DNA of 37,739 bases, taken from assembly GCA_949288585.1 (NCBI GenBank), contig CASEKR010000023.1, positions 1 to 37,739 of the forward strand, written 5' to 3'. The DNA comes from an uncultured Bacteroides sp. (GTDB lineage Bacteria > Bacteroidota > Bacteroidia > Bacteroidales > Bacteroidaceae). Below are positions 27,144 to 37,739 of this stretch, in pieces (within the stretch, counting starts at the first letter, position 1; every line of letters starts with the position of its first letter). The notes under the pieces are model-generated. The model was given only the letters and a program-made list of their open reading frames with translations. It made no database searches and was not told where the DNA came from. Position numbers and translations under genes: made by a program.

Positions 27144-27225
27144 TTTTTAGCTTAAGCGCATGGAAACGAACAAAACACGGCCCGGATACAAAAGAAAGTG
27201 GGGTCAGACAGCATGAAAAGGTTAG

Positions 27226-29226
<2,001 letters not shown>

Positions 29227-29308
29227 CCGATTTCTATTTTCCGACAGAGGAATTTTCAGCAACCGGTTAAAGTCCAAACGATTACCTATAAGAAAAGATT
29301 CTGGTAAC

Positions 29309-29359
29309 TTATATTTTCATTCTACATGGATTAGTGAGGCTCCAAAGGGCTTACCTTCG
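29309..29359 (+). promoter_or_regulatory. susB promoter with putative SusR-type element
   Basis: TTATATTTTCATTC at 29309-29322 is identical to the two malQ copies. After exactly 29 bp comes TACCTTCG at 29352-29359, a TAnnTTYG-type -7 box. The leader to the susB ATG is about 45 nt. Confidence 0.6.
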
Positions 29360-29373
29360 CAGAGGGTAAGCCC
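29347..29373 (+). promoter_or_regulatory. Inverted repeat overlapping the susB -7 box
   Basis: GGGCTTACC (29347-29355) pairs perfectly with GGTAAGCCC (29365-29373) across a 9-nt loop. The left arm contains the start of the proposed -7 box. It may be a weak end for the susA transcript, though no T-run follows, or a binding site. Confidence 0.45.
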
Positions 29374-29399
29374 ACAAAGAGCCGTACCTTAATCCTTAA

Positions 29400-31598
<2,199 letters not shown>

Positions 31599-31612
31599 AG
31601 CAAGAAAACAGC

Positions 31613-31724
31613 CTTCCTGCAAACCATTTGCAAGGAAGATTGTTGAACAGATAAGGTAAAAAGATTCAGGTTTCAATAGGTGACATCCTTTCCCTATCCC
31701 GTCTGGAACAGACAGGCGGGATAG
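31613..31724 (+). promoter_or_regulatory. Two hairpins in the susB-susC gap
   Basis: CTTCCTGCAAA pairs with TTTGCAAGGAAG (31613-31638, one bulge). Then CTATCCCGTCTG pairs with CAGGCGGGATAG (31694-31724) over 12 bp, with one G-U pair and a 7-nt loop. Neither is followed by a T-run and no -7 box precedes susC, so they are more likely transcript-processing or partial-termination structures than terminators. Confidence 0.5.
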
Positions 31725-31793
31725 AGAGGATAAGTTATAAGAGAATTTTCTCTATTTACTTAATTACTTTATACAAACTTCAAATTAACTATT

Positions 31794-32762
31794 ATGAAAG
31801 TAAGAAATCTAAGAAGTTCATGCAAGTTCCTGCTACTATGGATGGTAGGCATCTTGCTATCTGTGCAGGCCTTTGCCCAGAGCATGACGGTCAAAGGCAT
31901 TGTGAAAGATGAGACCGGACTGGGTATCATCGGTGCAAGTGTTCAAGTCAAGGGCACAACAACGGGTGCGATTACCGACTTCGACGGTAACTTTACCTTG
32001 CAAGCCAAACAGGGCGACATCATCGTCATCAGCTACATCGGCTACCAGACACAAGAGTTGCCCCTGGACGAAGTGGTGGTTATCGGTTATGGTTCGGTGA
32101 AGAAGAGCGACCTGAGCGGTTCGGTGGTCGCCATCGAGGCCGAGGAAATCAACCGTGGCGCCGTCACTTCACCGCAAGAACTGATGCAGGGTAAGATTCC
32201 CGGTTTGTCAGTGACCAGCGGCGACGGTAGCCCGGGTTCAGGCTCGACCATCCGTATCCGTAGCGGTGCCTCGCTGAAGGCCAGCAACGACCCGTTGATT
32301 GTGATTGACGGTGTGCCCGTATCCAACGACGCGGCTCCCGGCACTCCCAATGCCCTGGCTACCATCAACCCGAACGACATCGCCACGTTCACGGTGCTGA
32401 AAGACGCTTCCGCCACGGCCATCTATGGTTCGCGTGCATCGAATGGCGTCATCATCATCACCACGAAGAAAGGTTCGGAAGGCAAGATTAAGGTGACATA
32501 CAGCAGTACCTATTCTTACAAAGACCCGTACAAGCGCGTCAACGTGATGGACGGCAACGAGTTCTACCGCACCATGCTGGACCAATACAGAGGCACGGAC
32601 GTGTACAGCACCATTGAAAGCCAATTGGGGTGCTATCAACCTCAGCCCGAAGTTCTTCAACGACCACCTGAGCGTGGATATCAACGTGAAGGGAACGATC
32701 AACAACAACCGCTTTGCCGATTCCGGCGCCGTGGGTGCTGCTGTTTACTACGACCCCACTAA
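31794..32762 (+). pseudogene. susC: susC, 5' part (SusC/RagA TonB-linked receptor, frameshifted)
   Basis: N-terminal part of the outer-membrane maltooligosaccharide importer that pairs with SusD. Visible are a signal peptide (1-29, LLSVQAFAQ), the carboxypeptidase-regulatory-like domain (32-90, GIVKDETGLGIIGASVQVKG) and the TonB-box-like LDEVVVIGYG (91-100). The plug follows, with PGLSVTSGDGSPGSGS and SATAIYGSRASNGVIIITT. Two lesions are seen. At 32058-32066 YQTQELP runs straight into LDEVVV; relatives have about 20 residues between them, so an in-frame loss is inferred. At about 32625-32631 the frame is lost after IESQLG, and the residues after 279 (CYQPQPEV...) are out of frame up to 32762. 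The remainder of the gene continues in another frame from 32629. Confidence 0.85.
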
Positions 32763-34683
32763 GCCTGTCTATGCAACGGGCAGTTACTTGGATGGCTTGA
32801 ACGGTTATAATGGATTCTATGGCCATACCAATACTCTGGCTAATGCGGACGGTACGATAACTTATCAACCGGACGATAATGCTGCCGTTAACCCCTTGTC
32901 TTTGTTGTATGACGTGAACAATCAGGGAACGACCAAGCGCAGTTTGGGTAATATCCAGTTGGACTACAAGATTCACGGTTTCGAAGACCTGCGCCTGAAC
33001 CTGAACTTGGGTTACGACGTAGCCAAGACCACCGGCGACAACTTCGTGAATCCCAATTCCTACCAGGCAGCCTTGGATAAAGATTTCACAAACTTAGGTC
33101 AAGGCGGTTCGTGGAGCAACCTGCGCCGCAACCACTTGCTGGACTTCTATGCCAACTACGTACACTATTTCGAGCCTATCAAGAGTAATGTAGACCTGAT
33201 GGTAGGTTACTCCTGGCAGCACTTCTATTACAGCAACTTCACCCAACAGAAGTCCAACGTGGTAACAGAAGAATTTGCCGGCATCGGCGCTCCCGCCGGA
33301 TGGACTTGGAACGAGGGCGAACAACGCTACTTCCGCGACGACAGCAAACGGACTCCGTATGAGAACTACTTAGTATCTTTCTTCGGACGTTTGAACTACA
33401 ACCTGATGGACCGCTACCTGTTGACAGCTACCCTGCGTCGAGATGGTTCTTCGCGCTTCAGCGAGAACAACCGCTGGGGTATGTTCCCCTCCGTGGCCGT
33501 GGCTTGGAGCATCGTAAACGAGAAGTTCATGGAGAACACCCGCAACGTGCTGTCTAACCTGAAACTCCGCTTGGGTTACGGCGTGACGGGCCAGCAGGAC
33601 ATAGGCGACTACATGTACCTGACGAAGTATGTGTTCAGCACCAACAACAACACGATGTACAACGGCACTTACCTGCTGAAACCGGACGGCTACAGCCCCG
33701 ACCTGAAATGGGAAGAAACGCATACGTACAACGTGGCCGTAGACTACGGCTTCCTGAACAACCGCATCAGCGGTAGCTTGGAGTTCTACGTGAAGAAGAC
33801 AAAAGACTTGCTGAATACGGTCAGCGCGCCGGCCGGCACGAACTTCACCAACCGGGTTACGGCCAACGTGGGCGAAATGGAAAACAAGGGCGTCGAGTTC
33901 AACATCAACGCCGTGCCCATCCAGACGAAAGACTTCTCTTGGACGATTGGTTACAACATCACATGGAATGACAGCAAGATTACGAAGCTGACCGCCAACT
34001 ACAACCCCGACTACGAAGGCATCGCGGCTTCTACCGTCAGCTTCGGCACGAATACGCCCGTGGCCAGACACCAAGTGGGCCATGCGCCTTATACCTTCTG
34101 GGTATTCGAACAAGTATATGACGAAAACGGGAAGCCTATCCAGGGAGCCATCGTAGACCGCAACGGCAATGGCAGCATTGACGACGGCGACCGTTACTTC
34201 ACCGGCAAGAGCCCGCTGGCCGACGTGTACATGGGCTTCAGCTCGCAATTCCAATGGAAGAATTGGGACTTGGGCTTCAACCTCCGCGCCAGCCTCGGCA
34301 ACTATGCCTTCAATCAGCAGACAGCCGAACACGGCACGTATGCCAACTATGGCGGCTTAGGCACGCTGAGCAACCACAACAAGGAGGCTTTGGAACAGAC
34401 CGGAGGATTCCGCTACACCCACAGCAACGTGGAAAGCCAGTTGACCGACCTCTATCTGGAGGATGCTTCTTACCTGAAGATGGATAACATCACATTAGGT
34501 TACTCGTTCGACAAGTTCTTCACAGAGAAACTGTCGGGCCGCATCAGCTTCAGCGTGCAGAACGTGTTCACCATCACGAAGTATTCGGGCATCGACCCCG
34601 AAATTCCGGGCGTGAACGGCGTGGACGGCAACATGTGGCCCCGCCCCCGTACATTTACTTTAGGACTCAATCTTAACTTTTAA
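32614..34683 (+). pseudogene. susC: susC, 3' part (beta-barrel of SusC receptor, displaced frame)
   Basis: Carries the barrel of the same receptor in the +1 frame relative to the 5' part. Homology resumes at 32629 with GAINLSPKFFNDHLSVDI, about 684 residues to the stop. It contains the usual barrel landmarks (LLDFYANYVHYFEPIKSNVD, LTATLRRDGSSRF, NRWGMFPSVAVAW, LKLRLGYGVTGQQDIG) and ends in the strand RPRTFTLGLNLNF with terminal Phe. The two parts total about 963 residues against roughly 1,000 for SusC. In relatives about 50-60 residues lie between the end of the 5' part and the RYTGAINLSP-type strand, so a stretch of about that size is probably missing. No other stop or frame break occurs. 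There is no credible start codon, so it could not be made alone. Confidence 0.85.
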
Positions 34684-34698
34684 TACGCATTGACTATT

Positions 34699-35988
34699 AT
34701 GAAACTGAAATACATTGCAGCATCCATGCTGGCAGCCGGACTGGTAACCTTCAGCGGCTGCGTGAACGACCTCGACGTATTCCCGCTGGATCCCGACGTG
34801 GTGACCTCCAACGTGGCTTACGACAGTGCCGAGAGCTACACGATGGCTCTGAACAAGATTTACTCCGTATGGTCACTTTCCGGACAAGACGGAGACTCGT
34901 CTTCGGACATCAGCGAACTGGACCCGGGCAACACCGTATTGTTGCGCTGCTGGTTCACCCTGCAGACCACACCCTCAGACGAAGCCAAGAATGCCTGGGG
35001 CGACGCATGGGTAAGCTCCATGAACACCATGACATGGACCACGGCGCAGGTAGAGCCTATCGAAGGCGCCTATCAGCGCGCCATGTACATCGTGGCTTTG
35101 GTGAACGACTTTATGAACAACATTGGCAACGCGCCTGCCGAAATACCGCAAGCACAGTATGCCGCCGAGGCTCGTTTCTGCCGCGCATTGGCCTACTACT
35201 CGCTGATGGACTTGTTCGGACGCCCGCCGTTCATCACAGAAGAGAATTATTCGCTGAGCCCTTCGCAACTGTCGCGCGCCGACTTGTTCAACTGGATTGA
35301 AAGCGAACTGACGACCATCTACAACGACCTGCCCGCCAAGGCTGAATACGGACGCGCCGGTCAGGCTGCCGTAGACGCCCTGCTGTCGCGCATGTATCTC
35401 AACGCAGAGGTTTATACGGGCACGCCGCGCTATGACGACTGCATCGCACGCTGCAACAATATCTTCATTGCCGGTTACGACTTGGCCGACAACTATGCCG
35501 AGCTGTTCATGGCAGATAATGGCGAGAACCCCAATGCCAACAAGGAGATTATCTTCCCCGTCATGGCCGACGGCGAGACGACCCGGTCTTACGGCCCGGG
35601 CGTGTTCGTACTGGCTACACGTGCCAGCAGCCCAGAAGACGGTACGGCAAGCGGCATCGGCAGCGGATGGGCCGGTTTCCGTGCCACAGGCAACCTGACA
35701 CGAGCCTTTGAGTTCCCGAGCGACGACGAGAGCACTTGGACGGACGACAACATCTTGGACAAGCGCGGCATTTTCTACGGCGACGGAAAAGCCATCGACA
35801 TCACCACGTCTTACAACACGTTTGACACGCAGGAAGAACGCCACGTTCGTAGACATGGACTTCCCGCTCTTCCGTCTGGGCGAAATCTACCTGAATTATG
35901 CCGAGGCAGTGGCTCGCGGCGGACAGGGCGGCAGCATAGAGACAGCCGTGGGCTACATCAACGAGCTGCGCGCACGTGGTTACGGTGA
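34699..35988 (+). pseudogene. susD: susD, 5' part (starch-binding lipoprotein, frameshifted)
   Basis: Surface lipoprotein that caps SusC and binds starch helices. The ATG at 34699, 15 bp after the susC stop, gives a lipoprotein signal (VTFSGC) followed by the acidic export motif VNDLD seen in surface lipoproteins. TPR-like SusD helices follow (QYAAEARFCRALAYYSLMDLFG, AEYGRAGQAAVDALLSRMYLNA). The frame is correct to about residue 380 (ITTSYNTFDTQEE, near 35838) and then breaks; the remaining residues up to 35988 are out of frame. Relatives have a further short stretch before the conserved DxDFPLFRL segment, so a small deletion is inferred. Confidence 0.85.
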
Positions 35989-36283
35989 CCACAGCCACGA
36001 CATCGGCAGCGCGTGGCTGACGGCCAACGCCACCGTGGGCGGCACGACGACGAGCGTGCAGTATGGCAACCTGCTGAACGAACGCCAGCGTGAGATGTAC
36101 TTCGAGTGCACGCGTCGCACAGACCTCATCCGCTTTGGCCTGTTCACCACGGGCAGCTACCTGTGGGTAGAAAAGGGCGGCACGCCGACGGGCGTAGGCG
36201 TGGACGACCATTACAACCTCTATCCCATCCCGACAACGGATTTGAGCGTGAACGGCAGCTTGGAGCAGAACCCCGGTTATTAA
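35708..36283 (+). pseudogene. susD: susD, 3' part (C-terminal region, displaced frame)
   Basis: The C-terminal part of the same SusD resumes at about 35840 as ATFVDMDFPLFRLGEIYLNY, the most conserved segment of the family (RagB/SusD). It continues with INELRARGYG, LLNERQREMYFECTRRTDLIRFGLF and the closing YNLYPIPTTDLSVN...LEQNPGY. Its frame is +1 relative to the 5' part. The residues encoded between 35708 and 35837 in this frame are not SusD-like. About 10-20 residues appear to be missing at the join. As it stands, neither fragment would fold as a complete starch-binding protein. Confidence 0.85.
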
Positions 36284-36290
36284 ATCTTTA

Positions 36291-36352
36291 GCAGACAAGG
36301 GGACAAGACTTCAGGGACAAGGAGCTTGCAGTCTTGCCGGCTTGTCCCCTTG
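36291..36352. repeat. Nested inverted repeat between susD and susE
   Basis: AAGGGGACAAG (36297-36307) pairs with CTTGTCCCCTT (36341-36351), and CAAGACT (36305-36311) pairs with AGTCTTG (36330-36336). CTTGTCCCCTTG is shared with the inverted repeat at 23863-23957. It may reduce read-through from susD into susE. Confidence 0.6.
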
Positions 36353-36404
36353 CCGACTAAGTTTATCATCATTCACTATTACTTATACTAAAGAACATAT
36401 AGTT

Positions 36405-37550
36405 ATGAAAAAACTACTCAATTATATACCTGTATTGGGGGTTGCCTTGGCCTTTGCGGCCTGCGAGAGCGACCTCGACGGCGCGACTTACAATGCGGAG
36501 ACGGCACAGGCTGCCGTGCTGAGCGACTTGACGACGACGAACTACGTGCTGGAATCGCGCAACTCTGAGAACGTGGCCTTCACGCTGGAATGGACAAAGC
36601 CCGACCTGGGCTACCCAGCCATCGTAACGACCACCATCGACTTGGACTTGGCGGGCAAAGACTTTTCACACGCCCGCTCGCTGGCATCGGTAACCACGGC
36701 TACCTCGCAGGAGGTGACGGTGGGCAGCCTGAACTCGGCCATCATCAACCTGCTGCATGATTACGGGATAGAAGAAGACTTCAGCGCAAGGAACTTCGAA
36801 ATCCGCCTGGCCTCGTCCATTTCGCAGGCCAAAGAGCCGCTGTACTCCAACGTGCTGACGCTGAACATCACGCCTTACAGCATGGATATACAGTATCCGG
36901 AAATCTACGTCATCGGCGACTACAACGGATGGGCACAGGATGAATCGCAACAATCGCTCTTCAGTTTCAGCGAGGACGGCGTGAACTTCGAAGGCATCAT
37001 CGACTTCAACGAAAAAGCAGCCAACGGCTTCAAGTTGAAAGGTGCCATCGACAACTGGGATAACGGCAACTGGGGCACGGACGGCAATGCCGCCGCACCC
37101 GATGAAGAGGCCGCCAGCATCACGCTGATAAACGACGGCAGTTCGAGCAACATTTCTTGTTACAGCCATCGCTTCTACCACTTCAGCTTCAACAACTCGA
37201 CATTGGTACTGACCATGAACCGCAGCTTCGACGCCCTGTACCTGGTGGGCAGCGCAGAAGGCTTGACGTGGGACACTTCAAAGCCTGAGAACCAGATGAA
37301 CTTCGACCCGGAGACGCAGCGGTTCTACATCGACTTCACGTTCAGCAGCGACAGCCCTGCCGACGGCGGTATCAAGTTCTTGACCGACACGGACACGTGG
37401 CTGGGCCTGCCGGGAGACGCAGAGGAAGGCACGCTGGGCGACGGCAACAACATCCAGTTCAAGGCCGGCAGCTACCGCATCTACGTGAACATGAACAACT
37501 CGAAGGCCATGACCTACGAGTTGAACGCCGAAGATTACCAAGGCGAATAA
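36405..37550 (+). CDS. susE: SusE-like starch-binding outer-membrane lipoprotein
   Basis: Surface lipoprotein that binds malto-oligosaccharides and helps present starch to SusC/SusD. The 381 residues are close to SusE (387). The signal peptide has lipobox FAAC (lipid cysteine 20) followed by the acidic ESDLDG expected for surface export. An N-terminal immunoglobulin-like domain (about 35-155, FTLEWTKPDLGYP) is followed by two starch-binding modules with the family's aromatic pattern: EIYVIGDYNGWAQ at about 170 and ALYLVGSAEGLTWD at about 285. The ATG at 36405 is used; the frame is open upstream but only this start gives a signal peptide. A terminator follows directly, so susE ends the operon here, with no susF or susG. 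Confidence 0.88.
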   Translation: MKKLLNYIPVLGVALAFAACESDLDGATYNAETAQAAVLSDLTTTNYVLESRNSENVAFTLEWTKPDLGYPAIVTTTIDLDLAGKDFSHARSLASVTTATSQEVTVGSLNSAIINLLHDYGIEEDFSARNFEIRLASSISQAKEPLYSNVLTLNITPYSMDIQYPEIYVIGDYNGWAQDESQQSLFSFSEDGVNFEGIIDFNEKAANGFKLKGAIDNWDNGNWGTDGNAAAPDEEAASITLINDGSSSNISCYSHRFYHFSFNNSTLVLTMNRSFDALYLVGSAEGLTWDTSKPENQMNFDPETQRFYIDFTFSSDSPADGGIKFLTDTDTWLGLPGDAEEGTLGDGNNIQFKAGSYRIYVNMNNSKAMTYELNAEDYQGE

Positions 37551-37572
37551 TCACTCCATACTTTAGTTAGGC

Positions 37573-37615
37573 AAGGGTGCCGCTTTGGTTCGCCACCGGG
37601 CGGTGCCCTTTTTTT
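37573..37615 (+). terminator. Rho-independent terminator after susE
   Basis: AAGGGTGCCGC pairs with GCGGTGCCCTT (two G-U pairs) and a run of seven T follows. It lies 22 bp after the susE stop and closes the sus operon. Confidence 0.9.
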
Positions 37616-37646
37616 CTTCATTATTAACCTTTAAATACAGATTATC

Positions 37647-37739
37647 ATGGCTGAAACGAAAGAATACGTATGGATGTTCGACCTTCAGGACAATCCGATG
37701 ACCAAAGACGTGAAGGAAGACCGGGTGGCACGGGTGCGC
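37647..37739 (+). CDS. Partial gene, possible HU-homology-domain protein (DUF4469-like)
   Basis: Thirty-one codons are visible before the window ends, starting MAETKEYVWMFDLQDNPMTK. The DNPMTKDVKEDRVARV segment resembles the short N-terminus of Bacteroides proteins with an HU-like DNA-binding domain (pattern DNxLTxDxxDxxAxV), but 31 residues are too few for a firm call. It lies behind the susE terminator, so it is probably a separate transcription unit and not part of the sus operon. Confidence 0.35.
   Translation, partial: MAETKEYVWMFDLQDNPMTKDVKEDRVARVR

Noticed and set aside
32600-32640. Programmed frameshift joining the susC fragments
   Set aside because: No slippery heptamer is visible and residues conserved in the family are missing, so a frame change alone would not restore the protein; the same holds for susD.

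Overview
The window looks like chromosomal DNA of a member of the Bacteroidales, most likely Bacteroidaceae. Three things support this: the gene families present (SusA/B/C/D/E, an SusR-type regulator, an LptD-like protein, a DUF5686-type outer-membrane protein), lipoproteins with acidic residues after the lipid-bearing cysteine, and promoters with the Bacteroides -7 box TAnnTTTG, often without a recognisable -33 element. I cannot name the species. No phage, plasmid, transposase or CRISPR locus is visible.

Left half (1-18.4 kb): housekeeping genes. In order: tRNA-Arg(CCG) with its terminator; asnA-ung; an LptD-like protein, an HD-domain phosphohydrolase and a bile-acid:sodium-symporter-family transporter on the minus strand; a periplasmic amidase followed by an MCE/MlaD-like lipid-transport protein; dnaA; a nitroreductase; the B12-dependent ribonucleotide reductase nrdJ overlapping folB; a type II pantothenate kinase; and a DUF5686-like outer-membrane protein. 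Convergent pairs are separated by clear hairpin terminators.

A 436-bp gap at 18.35-18.79 kb holds a 23-bp tandem-repeat array next to a large hairpin.

Right half (18.8-37.7 kb): a starch/maltodextrin utilisation locus. A lipoprotein type I pullulanase and a cytoplasmic 4-alpha-glucanotransferase (with an MFS sugar transporter behind it) diverge from one control region. A convergent susR follows, then susA-susB-susC-susD-susE. The likely flow is: surface binding and debranching (SusD, SusE, pullulanase), import through SusC, periplasmic hydrolysis by SusA and SusB, inner-membrane uptake by the MFS carrier, and cytoplasmic processing by the glucanotransferase. susF and susG are not found after susE, where a terminator and the start of an unrelated gene lie instead.

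Two observations stand out. First, four promoters (pulA, malQ, susA, susB) carry a related 14-bp element resembling TTATATTTTCATTC, placed 29-30 bp upstream of the -7 box; this is a good candidate for the SusR operator. Second, susC and susD are both frameshifted and appear to lack internal segments (three lesions in about 3.8 kb), while every neighbour is intact. That is either decay of the transporter pair or an assembly fault.
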